Source: Flavobacterium sp. RSP15 (GTDB taxonomy: Bacteria; Bacteroidota; Bacteroidia; Flavobacteriales; Flavobacteriaceae). From it: a stretch of DNA of 64,000 bases. A program made the translations under genes and the position numbers. Position 1 is the first letter of the stretch; every line of letters starts with the position of its first letter. The DNA is taken from NCBI RefSeq assembly GCF_003968755.1, contig NZ_RYDL01000013.1, positions 17,259-81,258 of the forward strand. The letters run 5' to 3'. This document shows, piece by piece, positions 1 to 9,402 of this stretch. Below the pieces are notes generated by a model, which did no database searches, was not told where the DNA came from, and saw only the letters and a program-made list of their open reading frames with translations.

Positions 1-210
1 TCTTTTTTTGGTCCATTTTATTCAGGGTACACCATTATAGCACTTGATTCGGATTATAAATATGTTTTGGTTGCGGGGGAAAGCATTAAGAATCTGTGGT
101 TGCTTTCACGAGATAAAACAATGCCTCAAAATATAAAACAGGCGTATCTAAAAACAGCACAAGACCTTGGCTACAATACTTCACAACTCATTTGGGTCCA
201 ACACAATTAA
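1..210 (+). CDS. Lipocalin family protein (Blc-like), C-terminal part
   Basis: The reading frame is open from the first base of the window and stops at 208-210, giving the last 69 residues of a protein that begins outside. The visible part starts SFFGPFYSGYTIIALD, passes through LWLLSRDKTM and ends in LIWVQHN. These match the closing strands of bacterial lipocalins of the Blc type, where the motif before the stop is typically FIWVQQ. Blc proteins are small outer-membrane lipoproteins that bind fatty acids or lysophospholipids. The signal peptide and lipobox lie outside the window, so localisation cannot be seen. No terminator is evident between this stop and the MFS gene 143 bases later. Confidence 0.8.
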   Translation, partial: SFFGPFYSGYTIIALDSDYKYVLVAGESIKNLWLLSRDKTMPQNIKQAYLKTAQDLGYNTSQLIWVQHN

Positions 211-353
211 TTGATACAATTGAAAACGTACTTGCTTATTTTCAATAATTGGTACGTAGTACGTTCCAATTGAAGCCGTAAATTGTGCAGGAATGTATGA
301 AAAAAAATATTTATTAATTTTTTCAGGAAAAATTAGAATAGTATTTTTGTCAC

Positions 354-1532
354 ATGAATTTATCCAAATCAAGTGTTTTGTTTATGGCAGCCTGCACAGG
401 ACTTATCGTTGCTAACCTCTATTATTGCCAACCCTTAATTATTTTAATAGCAGCCGAATTTAAAATCCCCGTAACGGATTCCGGTACAATAACCTACCTG
501 ACGCAAGCAGGGTATGCCATTGGACTTTTTTTTATGGTTCCGCTTGGCGATAAGATTGAACGTAAAAAACAGATTTTAATCACCACTTTTGCCTCAGTAA
601 TAGCCTTGATTATTGCGGCTACTGCCCAAAGTTTTGTGGTGCTAGAAATTGCTTCATTACTTATTGGTATTACTTCTATAGTGCCACAATTGATTTTACC
701 TTTGGCTGCCTCTTTAAGTAAGCCGGAAGAACGGGGTAAAGTGGTAGGGACCATTATGAGTGGTTTGCTTGTGGGGATATTATTATCTAGAACCCTTAGC
801 GGCTTTATTGGAGATATTTGGGGCTGGCGAGCCATGTTTTGGATAGCCGCCGGAATATGTTTGTTTATTTTTTTTGTAATCTACAAGCAATTTCCATTCA
901 ACCAACCAGTATTCGAGGGAACTTATGCGCAATTAATTCAATCGCTTTTTTCTCTGATAAAAACCCAACCGTTATTGCGAGAAGCAACCGTGATGAATGT
1001 GTTTTGTTTTGCTCAATTTGGAGCGTTTTGGACCACAATGGTGTTATTGCTTTCTGATGATCCTTTTCATTTTAATAGCGCAACAATAGGTCTTTTTGGC
1101 GTGGTGGGCGCTTCCGGAGCATTAGCGGCGCCTTTAGTCGGTAAAATCGGAGACAAAGGCAGTTCTAGAGTTGTTGTGGGATATGGCAGTTTATTGATGT
1201 TAGTCAGTTTTGTTATTTTTTATTTTTCAGGACAAAGTATTATCGGAATAATTACAGGGATTGTCTGTATTGATATTGGTTTACAAAGTGTTCATATTTC
1301 AAATCAAACCCGTGTATATTCAATACTTCCAGAGGCACGAAACCGTATGAACACCGTATATATGTCGTTTAGTTTTTTAGGAACTGCGGCAGGTTCAGCT
1401 TATGGTTTGATGTTATGGAAATATGGAGGCTGGGAGGCCGTTACTTTGGGTTGTATTATTTTGTCTTTATTAGCATTAACTGTTTATGCAGTTACTTATA
1501 AACGCAAAGACAAAGTGCAAAAAGTACAATGA
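354..1532 (+). CDS. MFS transporter (drug/metabolite exporter type)
   Basis: A 392-residue very hydrophobic protein with about 12 predicted membrane segments, the usual length for the major facilitator superfamily. The signature loop between helices 2 and 3 is visible as GDKIERKK at residues 65-72 (family pattern GxxxDrxGrr). N-terminal residues NLYYCQPL resemble the YgaY/YdhC-like group of uncharacterised proton-driven exporters. Substrate cannot be told from sequence. A TATTTTTG match to the Flavobacterium -7 element ends only 4 bases before the ATG. If it is used, the mRNA would be nearly leaderless, but no TTG -33 element sits at the right distance, so this may be chance. A strong terminator follows the stop. 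Confidence 0.85.
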   Translation: MNLSKSSVLFMAACTGLIVANLYYCQPLIILIAAEFKIPVTDSGTITYLTQAGYAIGLFFMVPLGDKIERKKQILITTFASVIALIIAATAQSFVVLEIASLLIGITSIVPQLILPLAASLSKPEERGKVVGTIMSGLLVGILLSRTLSGFIGDIWGWRAMFWIAAGICLFIFFVIYKQFPFNQPVFEGTYAQLIQSLFSLIKTQPLLREATVMNVFCFAQFGAFWTTMVLLLSDDPFHFNSATIGLFGVVGASGALAAPLVGKIGDKGSSRVVVGYGSLLMLVSFVIFYFSGQSIIGIITGIVCIDIGLQSVHISNQTRVYSILPEARNRMNTVYMSFSFLGTAAGSAYGLMLWKYGGWEAVTLGCIILSLLALTVYAVTYKRKDKVQKVQ

Positions 1533-1541
1533 ATTGATTAT

Positions 1542-1581
1542 AAAAAAAGCGCAAAGTATTTTGACTTTGCGCTTTTTTTAT
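1542..1581. terminator. Bidirectional rho-independent terminator
   Basis: A perfect 16-bp inverted repeat (1542-1557 with 1564-1579) has a 6-base loop. It has an A-run on the left and a T-run on the right, so it can stop both the MFS transcript and the convergent M14 peptidase transcript. Confidence 0.9.
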
Positions 1582-1616
1582 AATACTCTGAAATACTTTA
1601 AAAAGAATATAGTTTT

Positions 1617-4136
1617 TTACATGAGTTTGCCAAAGAAAACAGCATTCCAAAACAATTTTTCTGTTCCCAGCCAGAAGGCTCGGAAATTAGTATTGTCTGT
1701 GAAAATTAAAATGGCTCCATCTCCTTTTCGAATGGCTTGAAACGGTACCGTTTCTTTTAACAATTCCAGTTTTGGTTTCGAAATGTAACCGCTCAACAAT
1801 GGATTTTTAGTATATTGGATTGGATTACCAAAACTGTTTTTATTGGGTTCAATAAAAATAGAGGAGTTTCTGAAAATAGGCATCATATTTCGTGGCATTC
1901 CATAATTAATAGGATGTGATAAATCTAATCTGGTTTCAAATATTGCCCCGCCAATCTCTTGTGCTCCCTTGAAATCACTAGTTTGTTCAAATGAAATTGC
2001 TTTAGCTTCATTTTTAGTAGTTTTCAAAGTTAATTCAATTAATTTACTATCATTCAGCCATTTAATAGCATCCTGATATGCAATTAAAGTTCCTCCACTT
2101 TGAGTCCATTGCTCTATTTTAGCTGCTGTAGCTGGTGAAAGTCCACCATAATTTCCATTGACCATGATCAAAGTCGTATAACCACTTAGAGTCACTCTTT
2201 GTAGTTGTTCCATATCTATTTTAGTCAATGGAATTTGTGCTTTTTGATCAAATAAATGCCATAATTCTCCCGCATCTGATGGATCAACACCACGTCCCAC
2301 GACCATAGCTACTTTAGGCATGGTAAGATTGACTAGATTGGGATTTCCTAAATTGGCACCATCAGTAAACCCGGTTTCTACGGCGGTAATAGCAATAGCG
2401 TATTCCGGGATAATTTGGTTCAGGTACGCATACATTTCGTCTGAACTCATTGTCTGATTCTGAACAGGTACTAACAAACTCCCATAGGAAAAAGTTTTTC
2501 CGTTGTGGACAAATGGTTTCTTAGTGGTTTTTATACGCAGTCCTTTGGCCTGTAATTGGTATAAAAGTTTAGGAGAATTGTAGTCTGTCCATTCGATTAG
2601 GTATCCTACATCACTTTTTTGATTGACCGTTCCGGGTTTCAATACATTTTCGTAACGTGCCCCGGCTTGTGAAAGGGAATTCAGTTCCTCAAAATTTAAA
2701 TTGAAAGCCAGATCAAAATTCCATGCTGAAATGTCATAAAAGATACTGTCTTTGAACTTGGTTTGTCTATCAAAAATAGCGTGTATGAGCTTTGAGTTTT
2801 TTTGTTCCATGGGAATAATAATACTCAAATCTTTACTGAATTTCTTTTTGTTGATGGTGATGTCTTCTTTCAATTGCAGCATTTCAATTTTATGCTGGCT
2901 AAGTATTTTGGCGAGTTCTTGAACTTTAGTAGCATCTTTTTCATCTCCAAATACATAGCCTTTTGTTTTGTTTCTTTTACTTTCGGCACTGGAATTAGTA
3001 AAAAAATCGCGTTGGTATTCCAGCAACTCTTTTCGCATTTCATACGCAGCCTGTAATGATGACAAGCTGGTTGTAAATTGATTTTTGATGGTAAATGGAA
3101 AAGTGATTATTCCGTTTACGCTTTGTTGGGCATGTCCTCTTGAACTTGCTTGTTCAAATAAAATACCGATACCTCCATTGATGTCAGGATAGGTAGATCC
3201 TTTGCCGTAATAAAAGTCATCAAAACCATCTTCGACATAATAAAAACTTCCGATTTTATCCAATGCTTTGGCATGGTAGCCTGCAATTTTTTTGGTTAGT
3301 TTTTGGTTTAATTCAGGAGTGAGTGGGTTGGTGCGGCTTTGAACTCCCGGCTGAAAAAAGTAAGTCGAATTAGTTCCCATTTCGTGAAAATCACACAATA
3401 CATTTGGCATCCATTTCCTGAAAGTCCTAATGCGCGCCTGACTTTCTGGAAGTTGAACGGGAAGCCAGTCTCTGTTCATGTCAAACCAGTAGTGATTAAA
3501 TCTTCCGCCTGGCCATGCTTCATTAAATTCTCGATCATTAGGATCTGTTACTAAGTTTTTACTTTTATGGCTGTTCACCCAAGTTGAAAAACGATGCAAA
3601 CCATCTGGATTTAAACTTGGATCTAATAGAATAATCGTATTATCCAGCATTTTCTTTAGTTCAGGACTTTCTGAGGCTGTAAGATAATAGGCCAGAGCAA
3701 TTGCGGCACCGGTTCCGCTGGATTCATTTCCATGGATTGAATAGCTTAAATAGAGTACGATAGGCAAATTAGATACATCCGAAGCATTAGTATCTGAATC
3801 CGATAAAGCGAGGTGTTTTCTATGAATTTCATCAATTTTTGCTAAATTTTCAGGACTTGAAATGGTAAGTAATTGTAGTGGACGGTTTTCATAAGTGTAA
3901 CCGGTTGTTTCTATTTGCACTCTGTCAGAAGCTTTTGCAATAGCTTCCATAAAGCGAACTACTTGATTGTGATCAGTATGCATTTCTCCTAATTCAAAAT
4001 TAAAAACACTTTTAGGTGTCGGAATTTTGTCATTGTACGTTTCGTTTTGCGGCAAAAAATACGCTAGCGGTACTGGTCTTTCTTGCGCATTGCAAATGAA
4101 ACTAAAAAAGAATAAAAGGTAATAAATAGATTTCAT
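1617..4136 (-). CDS. Secreted M14 family zinc carboxypeptidase
   Basis: An exported metallopeptidase of 839 residues. I start at the ATG at 4136 because it begins a clean signal peptide (MKSIYYLLFFFSFICNAQ); an in-frame ATG 14 codons upstream would put a non-signal-like segment in front. M14 hallmarks are visible in order: zinc ligands in HGNESSG, LDPSLNPDG, the substrate-binding Asn-Arg of FDMNRDW, the third zinc ligand in DFHEMGT, and a catalytic-type Glu in GILFEQASSRG. The catalytic domain fills roughly the first 400 residues. The rest contains a segment resembling a class-I glutamine-amidotransferase fold, as in other long Bacteroidota M14 proteins. It probably degrades peptides in the periplasm or outside the cell. 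Monocistronic. Confidence 0.88.
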   Translation of the reverse strand: MKSIYYLLFFFSFICNAQERPVPLAYFLPQNETYNDKIPTPKSVFNFELGEMHTDHNQVVRFMEAIAKASDRVQIETTGYTYENRPLQLLTISSPENLAKIDEIHRKHLALSDSDTNASDVSNLPIVLYLSYSIHGNESSGTGAAIALAYYLTASESPELKKMLDNTIILLDPSLNPDGLHRFSTWVNSHKSKNLVTDPNDREFNEAWPGGRFNHYWFDMNRDWLPVQLPESQARIRTFRKWMPNVLCDFHEMGTNSTYFFQPGVQSRTNPLTPELNQKLTKKIAGYHAKALDKIGSFYYVEDGFDDFYYGKGSTYPDINGGIGILFEQASSRGHAQQSVNGIITFPFTIKNQFTTSLSSLQAAYEMRKELLEYQRDFFTNSSAESKRNKTKGYVFGDEKDATKVQELAKILSQHKIEMLQLKEDITINKKKFSKDLSIIIPMEQKNSKLIHAIFDRQTKFKDSIFYDISAWNFDLAFNLNFEELNSLSQAGARYENVLKPGTVNQKSDVGYLIEWTDYNSPKLLYQLQAKGLRIKTTKKPFVHNGKTFSYGSLLVPVQNQTMSSDEMYAYLNQIIPEYAIAITAVETGFTDGANLGNPNLVNLTMPKVAMVVGRGVDPSDAGELWHLFDQKAQIPLTKIDMEQLQRVTLSGYTTLIMVNGNYGGLSPATAAKIEQWTQSGGTLIAYQDAIKWLNDSKLIELTLKTTKNEAKAISFEQTSDFKGAQEIGGAIFETRLDLSHPINYGMPRNMMPIFRNSSIFIEPNKNSFGNPIQYTKNPLLSGYISKPKLELLKETVPFQAIRKGDGAILIFTDNTNFRAFWLGTEKLFWNAVFFGKLM

Positions 4137-4328
4137 AGATAAATAGGTTTTTAGTGGTGACGGTATAAAAAGAATCATTTGAATACAGGTTGTGTTAGAA
4201 TTACATCAAAGATTAAATTTCAAGTAGCTTTAAATAGGATCCTTTTTAAGACAGAAAATTGGAAGAAATTTCAAGATGATTTATCAAATGTAACGTTTTA
4301 GTGAATAGGTTCAAATAAATTAATTTTG

Positions 4329-4336
4329 TAAATTTG
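4329..4336 (+). promoter_or_regulatory. -7 promoter element (TAAATTTG) for the PPIase gene
   Basis: It matches the Bacteroidota TAnnTTTG consensus, 24 bases before the start codon. No clear TTG -33 box is seen at 17-23 bases upstream. Confidence 0.5.
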
Positions 4337-4360
4337 CATTTCAATAAAAATTAAAAAGCA

Positions 4361-5293
4361 ATGGAAAACGGAATATATGCTAAGTTCAACACCACAAAAG
4401 GGGCTGTTTTAGTAAAACTAACGCACGATTTGACTCCTGGTACAGTTGGGAACTTTGTAGGATTAGCAGAAGGTAACTTAGAAAATAAAGTTAAACCACA
4501 AGGAGTTAAGTTTTATAATGGATTAAAATTTCACAGAGTAATTCCTGATTTTATGGTACAAGGCGGTTGTCCACAAGGAACAGGAACTGGAGATCCAGGG
4601 TACAAATTTGATGATGAGTTTCATCCAAGTCTAAAACATGATCGTCCGGGTGTTTTGGCGATGGCCAATTCAGGACCAGGAACGAATGGTTCTCAATTTT
4701 ACATTACACACATTCCTACGGAATGGCTGGATAATAAGCATACTGTTTTTGGCCATGTAGTTGAAGGTCAGGATGTCGTTGATACTATCGCTCAAGGCGA
4801 TGTTTTAGAGACTTTAGAGATCGTTAGAGTAGGAGACGAAGCTAAAAATTGGAATGCAATTGAAGCTTTTATTAGCTTTAAGGGATCACGGAACAAACGT
4901 GATGCTACTTTGAAAGCCGATGCTGAAGCTGCGATGGAAAAATTAGCTGCGGGTTTTGAAAAAACAGAAAGTGGACTGCGTTACCAATTCATCCAAAGAG
5001 GAGAAGGTAAAAAAGCAGAAAGTGGAAAAACCGTTGCTGTTCACTATGAAGGTTCATTAGAGAATGGAAAAGTGTTTGATTCCTCTTATCCAAGAAAAAA
5101 ACCAATCGAATTTAGATTGGGGCAAGGTCAGGTTATTGAGGGTTGGGATGAAGGAATTGCCTTGTTGCGTGTAGGTGACAAAGCACGTTTTGTAATTCCA
5201 TCTCATTTAGGGTATGGATCTCGTGGTGCCGGAGGAGCAATTCCGCCAAATGCTACTTTGATTTTTGATGTCGAATTGATGGAAGTAAAATAG
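4361..5293 (+). CDS. Dual-family peptidyl-prolyl isomerase (cyclophilin-FKBP fusion)
   Basis: A 310-residue cytoplasmic protein (no signal peptide) with two unrelated prolyl-isomerase domains. Residues about 1-165 are a cyclophilin (FHRVIPDFMVQGG, NGSQFYIT and WLDNKHTVFG are diagnostic). Residues about 205-310 are an FKBP domain (VAVHYEGSLENGKVFDSS, GQVIEGWDEGI, FVIPSHLGYGSRGAGG, IPPNATLIFDVEL). A charged helix-rich linker of about 40 residues joins them. This cyclophilin-first order corresponds to the CFBP type of dual-family immunophilin described from Flavobacterium johnsoniae. It should catalyse cis-trans prolyl isomerisation and act as a folding helper. Own promoter element and terminator; monocistronic. 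Confidence 0.92.
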   Translation: MENGIYAKFNTTKGAVLVKLTHDLTPGTVGNFVGLAEGNLENKVKPQGVKFYNGLKFHRVIPDFMVQGGCPQGTGTGDPGYKFDDEFHPSLKHDRPGVLAMANSGPGTNGSQFYITHIPTEWLDNKHTVFGHVVEGQDVVDTIAQGDVLETLEIVRVGDEAKNWNAIEAFISFKGSRNKRDATLKADAEAAMEKLAAGFEKTESGLRYQFIQRGEGKKAESGKTVAVHYEGSLENGKVFDSSYPRKKPIEFRLGQGQVIEGWDEGIALLRVGDKARFVIPSHLGYGSRGAGGAIPPNATLIFDVELMEVK

Positions 5294-5332
5294 TTTTTAG
5301 TACTCTTTTCAGCGACTAGAAAAGATAAATAC

Positions 5333-5368
5333 AAAGAATCCCAAAACGAAAGTTTTGGGATTCTTTTA
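5333..5368 (+). terminator. Rho-independent terminator after the PPIase gene
   Basis: A perfect 15-bp stem (5333-5347 with 5352-5366) with a GAAA loop and T-rich 3' side. The A-rich 5' side may also end the convergent gene. Confidence 0.9.
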
Positions 5369-5403
5369 TACCGCTTATTTCTAAGGCTTTTTTATCGGAA
5401 TAC

Positions 5404-6288
5404 TTAATTGTCAATATTTATTCTTACTTCTTGGTAATTGGCATCATAGCGCCAGGAAAAACCAATACCTCCATACAGTGCAGATGGAGTATCTTTAAGA
5501 CTTGTACTTATTGAGGCATCAATTTGCATGTCTTTATTTAACAAATAAGCAGCGCCACCACGAACAATTGCATCGCTGTAAAAATCACTTTTGAACCCCT
5601 GATTTTCTACAAATCCGGACCATTTGTTATTAAACCCTCTAGTCAAAGTTACCACGTAGCCATAACTCGGGAATTCAGTAGTAATATAGTCAGCAATGAT
5701 ATTCGTCACAAAAACCCACCTGCCATCGCCTAAGTGGTTTTGGGTAATCAACATAATTTTTGGAGATATACTGGATTCAGGGGAAAAAGAATAGGGATTG
5801 TCTGCCATCGTAAAATTAGCTCCTGCAAATATAGATACAGCAGGAATTAATTGATGCCAGTCAAAACTTTGATTGGCTTTCCAGCTGTAGAGGTTTGTTT
5901 TTTTTTCATAATTCCGGAAAGGATCATACACTAAATATTTAGCTCCCAGAACCGTTTGCTTGAAGTCTGCACGATTGGTTTTGTTGAATAAAGAAGTGTA
6001 TTGTTCGTTTTGGTATTGTATATCGGCTATCAATTCCAGCTTTTCCATGAATAATCCCCATCGCAATGTGGCATCAATCCCAAAACCGTTTGCATCATAG
6101 TTCAATAAACGATGGTTTTGTTTGATCCCGTAAACACCAGTTTCTATTTGGATAACAGACTTTCCAACAGCAAAAGCCGACATGGTTTCACCCGGTCTGT
6201 TCGAATTGATTTGATCCGTATGTTGCCCATAATGAATACTTGGAATCATTGAGAGAGCTACAATTAGTAAGATTTTGATTTTGGACAT
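5404..6288 (-). CDS. Putative outer-membrane beta-barrel protein (phenol MetA-like family)
   Basis: A 294-residue protein with an N-terminal signal peptide (MSKIKILLIVALSMIPSIHYGQ). A body of alternating polar and aromatic residues follows, typical of outer-membrane strands. The early motif NSNRPGETMSAFAVGKSVIQ, with its following repeats of strand-turn-strand, resembles the PF13557 group, often labelled transporter or MetA-pathway of phenol degradation. The family has no firmly established function. I infer an outer-membrane location and cannot name a substrate. A TACATTTG -7 match lies upstream at 6324-6331. Confidence 0.65.
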   Translation of the reverse strand: MSKIKILLIVALSMIPSIHYGQHTDQINSNRPGETMSAFAVGKSVIQIETGVYGIKQNHRLLNYDANGFGIDATLRWGLFMEKLELIADIQYQNEQYTSLFNKTNRADFKQTVLGAKYLVYDPFRNYEKKTNLYSWKANQSFDWHQLIPAVSIFAGANFTMADNPYSFSPESSISPKIMLITQNHLGDGRWVFVTNIIADYITTEFPSYGYVVTLTRGFNNKWSGFVENQGFKSDFYSDAIVRGGAAYLLNKDMQIDASISTSLKDTPSALYGGIGFSWRYDANYQEVRINIDN

Positions 6289-6323
6289 CTTATTTTTTTT
6301 AGTTAAAAAGTAACAACGCTTTT

Positions 6324-6331
6324 CAAATGTA
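6324..6331 (-). promoter_or_regulatory. -7 promoter element for the 5404-6288 gene
   Basis: Reads TACATTTG on the minus strand, 36 bases from the start codon. No -33 TTG at standard spacing. Confidence 0.35.
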
Positions 6332-6411
6332 GTATATTTTATTATTTATTTAAGAGAGATAGTTTAATTTTGAACAGTTGATTTATTAATTTTGGAAAAA
6401 ATTACAATTAT

Positions 6412-6696
6412 ATGCAAACAGCTTCATTTACTGGTTTTATAAAAGCACTTTTTTATATGATTGCTTTCTATTATATTTTTAGATTTTTGGCGAAATTATT
6501 TCTGCCATTATTAGTAAAAAAAGTAGTGCAGAAAGCAGGCGAAAACATGCAGAAGCAACAGCAGTATGCACAAGAGAATACGTGGCAAAAAACGCAATCG
6601 AAGGAGGAAGAAGTTCTTTACACAACAGCAAATACTAAAAACCCACGCGAAACCAAAAAAGTGGGCGATTATGTTGATTACGAAGAAATAGATTAA
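6412..6696 (+). CDS. DUF4834 family small membrane protein
   Basis: A 94-residue protein with one N-terminal hydrophobic segment (residues about 10-35). A basic and Gln-rich stretch follows, then a conserved acidic tail ending KKVGDYVDYEEID. This shape and the GDYVDYEEI ending are characteristic of DUF4834, a Bacteroidota family of unknown function. In many Flavobacteriaceae it precedes the YfhO gene, as it does here 48 bases later, suggesting co-transcription. A TAATTTTG -7 match lies 17 bases before the start. Confidence 0.75.
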   Translation: MQTASFTGFIKALFYMIAFYYIFRFLAKLFLPLLVKKVVQKAGENMQKQQQYAQENTWQKTQSKEEEVLYTTANTKNPRETKKVGDYVDYEEID

Positions 6697-6744
6697 ATTT
6701 GTCGTTATCAGCATCATTTTTACTATAATCCAAACCATTTTACA

Positions 6745-9165
6745 TTGAAAATAATAAATAAGTTCTATCCACACGCCTTAGCCATACTTGGTTTTGTTGT
6801 GATTTCTCTGATATATTTTTATCCTGTGTTACAAGGAAAGCAAATTTTCCAGTCTGATATTGTGCAATATACAGGAATGGCCAAAGAGCAAAATGACTTT
6901 AGAGCCACCAATGATGTGGAGCCGTATTGGACTAATTCCGCATTTGGAGGTATGCCAACCTATCAACTAGGAGCAAAATATCCACACGATTACATTGGTG
7001 CGATAGACGATGCATTGCGATTTTTACCGCGTCCGGCTGATTATTTGTTTTTATATTTTCTTGGATTTTATGGTTTGATGCTGGTATTAAAAGTGGATCC
7101 CTTAAAAGCCTTTTTTGGAGCATTGGCCTTTGGTTTATCTACATATCTGATTATTATTCTCGGTGTTGGTCATAACGCCAAAGCGCATGCGATTGCATAT
7201 ATGCCGTTGGTTATTGCCGGATTTATTTTGGTGTTTCAAAAAAAATACATACTAGGAGGTTTGATTACACTTTTTGCGACAGCATTAGAAATCAATGCGA
7301 ATCATTTTCAAATGACCTATTATTTATTGATTTTCTTATTGATTCTTTCTATATATTTTGTGTACCAGCAAGTAAAAGAAAAAGACTATAAATCGCTACT
7401 GTATTCATTTGGAATACTTGCGGTTGCGGGAATATTTGCTATTGGCACCAATGCGACTAATTTATTAGCTACTGCCGAATATGCAGATTTTAGTACTCGA
7501 GGGAAAAGTGAATTAATCTTTAATCCTGATGGTTCAAAAAAGGATAGTAATAGCGCCTTGACGTATGAGTACATAACGGAATACAGTTATGGAATTATGG
7601 AAAGCTTTAATCTGATAGCGCCCCGACTTTTTGGAGGCTCAAATAATGAGGCAGTAGGAAAAGACAGTAATATGTTTGAACTAATGGTGGGCAAGGGCGT
7701 ACCAGAAGATCAGGCAACTGATTTTGTTTCAGGAATGCCAACCTATTGGGGAGATCAACCCATAGTTGCTGCTCCCGCATACATTGGTATAGTGGTTTTC
7801 TTTTTGGCTATTATGGCCTTGTTTATTGATACACGCAAAATAAAATATGTATTCCTTTCTGGAGCTGTAGTTGCTTTGATACTTTCATGGGGGAAGAATC
7901 TTCCTTTAGTGACTGATTTTTTTATTGACTATATTCCTATGTACAATAAATTTAGAGCAGTTTCCTCCATACAAGTTATTCTTGAATTGTGTTTTCCTGT
8001 TCTGGCTATTATGGGCTTACAGTCTTTCTTTACATTGGACAAAAAACTACAAAAGAAAGCCGTAATGGAGACCGGTGTTTTAGGGCTGGGATTAATACTG
8101 ATCTTGTTTTTTAGTAAAAGTATGTTTAGTTTCTCTGGAGGTAATGATGCGTATTATCAACAAAGTTACGGACCTGACTTTGTTAATGCCTTAAAACAGG
8201 ACCGAATGAGTTTGTATAGTGCTGATTTATTGCGATCTGGTTTCTTGATAGTAATTACAGCGGGTATTTTATGGTTGTTTATTAAAAATAGGTTTGCTCA
8301 GAAAACCGCTATTATACTTGTAGGCTTATTGATGGTTTTTGATTTGTTTTTTGTTGATAAAAATTATGTGTCAGGAAAAGATTTTGTCAGCGGTAGGGAA
8401 GTGGAAGTCCCATTTCAGGAAACAGCTTCCGATGTTGAAATTCTCAAGGATACAACTCATTACAGAGTTTTTGAAGTAAGTGGAAACTTGTCCAGCGCAC
8501 GGGCTTCTTATTTTCATAAATCAATAGGTGGTTACAGTGCCGTGAAGCCACGAAGAATGCAACAATTATTTGATTATCAAATTGCCAATAATAATATGGA
8601 AATCCTAAACATGCTAAATGTCAAGTATGTAATTCAGACGGATAAGGAAGGAAAAGAATTTCCAACTTCGAACCCAAATGCCAATGGGAATGCCTGGTTT
8701 GTAAGCAGCGTGAAAGTGGTTAATACCCCTGATGACGAGATGAAATCGTTAGGACAACTAAATACTAAAGATGTCGCAATATTTAACCGGCATGAGCATG
8801 GATCTAAGTTTAGAAATGTTGGATTGAAAAGAAAATGGGATACCAGTGGAACCATTCAATTAGACGTATACAAACCCAATTATCTTAAATATACTGCTAA
8901 TAATACTAAATATGCTTTAGCAGTTTTTTCTGAAATATATTATGAAAAGGGATGGAATGCCTATGTTGATGGCGTAAAAACAGTTCATTTCCCTGTTGAT
9001 TATGTATTGAGAGCACTAGTTCTTCCAGGGGGTCAACACAAAATAGAATTTAAGTTTGAACCTCAAGTTATAAAAACCGGAAGCACGATTACGTTGGTAA
9101 GTTCCATAGGAATGTTGTTGCTTTTGATTGGTGGGATTTATTTTGAAAGAAAAAAAAGGCGTTAG
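6745..9165 (+). CDS. YfhO family polytopic membrane protein
   Basis: An 806-residue integral membrane protein with about a dozen transmembrane segments and a large C-terminal extracytoplasmic domain. It ends with a last membrane helix and a KKRR positive tail. It starts at TTG (6745); no ATG occurs until well inside the first periplasmic loop, so the TTG start is needed to keep the first helix. YfhO family members are GT-C-like membrane proteins. In Gram-positives some glycosylate lipoteichoic acid, but the role in Bacteroidota is not established. The neighbouring glycosyltransferase and flippase support a role in surface glycan assembly, which is inference. Confidence 0.85.
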   Translation: MKIINKFYPHALAILGFVVISLIYFYPVLQGKQIFQSDIVQYTGMAKEQNDFRATNDVEPYWTNSAFGGMPTYQLGAKYPHDYIGAIDDALRFLPRPADYLFLYFLGFYGLMLVLKVDPLKAFFGALAFGLSTYLIIILGVGHNAKAHAIAYMPLVIAGFILVFQKKYILGGLITLFATALEINANHFQMTYYLLIFLLILSIYFVYQQVKEKDYKSLLYSFGILAVAGIFAIGTNATNLLATAEYADFSTRGKSELIFNPDGSKKDSNSALTYEYITEYSYGIMESFNLIAPRLFGGSNNEAVGKDSNMFELMVGKGVPEDQATDFVSGMPTYWGDQPIVAAPAYIGIVVFFLAIMALFIDTRKIKYVFLSGAVVALILSWGKNLPLVTDFFIDYIPMYNKFRAVSSIQVILELCFPVLAIMGLQSFFTLDKKLQKKAVMETGVLGLGLILILFFSKSMFSFSGGNDAYYQQSYGPDFVNALKQDRMSLYSADLLRSGFLIVITAGILWLFIKNRFAQKTAIILVGLLMVFDLFFVDKNYVSGKDFVSGREVEVPFQETASDVEILKDTTHYRVFEVSGNLSSARASYFHKSIGGYSAVKPRRMQQLFDYQIANNNMEILNMLNVKYVIQTDKEGKEFPTSNPNANGNAWFVSSVKVVNTPDDEMKSLGQLNTKDVAIFNRHEHGSKFRNVGLKRKWDTSGTIQLDVYKPNYLKYTANNTKYALAVFSEIYYEKGWNAYVDGVKTVHFPVDYVLRALVLPGGQHKIEFKFEPQVIKTGSTITLVSSIGMLLLLIGGIYFERKKRR

Positions 9166-9183
9166 CTGTCTGATATTTATTTG

Positions 9184-9191
9184 TAAATTTG
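9184..9191 (+). promoter_or_regulatory. -7 promoter element (TAAATTTG) upstream of the small-protein/nucleotidyltransferase pair
   Basis: A perfect TAnnTTTG match, 40 bases before the small ORF at 9232 and after the YfhO stop. It suggests that the pair can be transcribed independently of YfhO. Confidence 0.45.
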
Positions 9192-9231
9192 ATCTAATAA
9201 ATTTTCGAATACATTCTAAATTTTTAATGCA

Positions 9232-9396
9232 ATGGGTAAAGTCAAATTAAATCACGAACATCCAACAGTAAAGGAGGCTAGATATGTTGAGGAAACAAGA
9301 CAATTGACTTATCAGCAACGTTTTGAAAAACTGATGGCAATAATCGAAATATCTTGCTTATTAAAGGCAGCAAAAAAATATTCAAAATCAAAATAA
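9232..9396 (+). CDS. Small basic hypothetical protein (54 aa) paired with a nucleotidyltransferase
   Basis: An ATG-started frame of 54 codons beginning MGKVKLNHEHPTV. A helix-rich middle (YVEETRQLTYQQRFEKLM) follows, and it ends in a Lys/Ser tail (KKYSKSK). It ends 6 bases before the nucleotidyltransferase start, and a -7 element lies 40 bases upstream. Spacing and codon use favour a real gene translated together with its neighbour. I do not recognise the family. A small partner next to a MNT-like nucleotidyltransferase is the layout of HEPN/MNT-type and AbiE-type pairs, but this protein has no visible HEPN R-x4-6-H motif. Confidence 0.6.
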   Translation: MGKVKLNHEHPTVKEARYVEETRQLTYQQRFEKLMAIIEISCLLKAAKKYSKSK

Positions 9397-9402
9397 TTTG
9401 AA

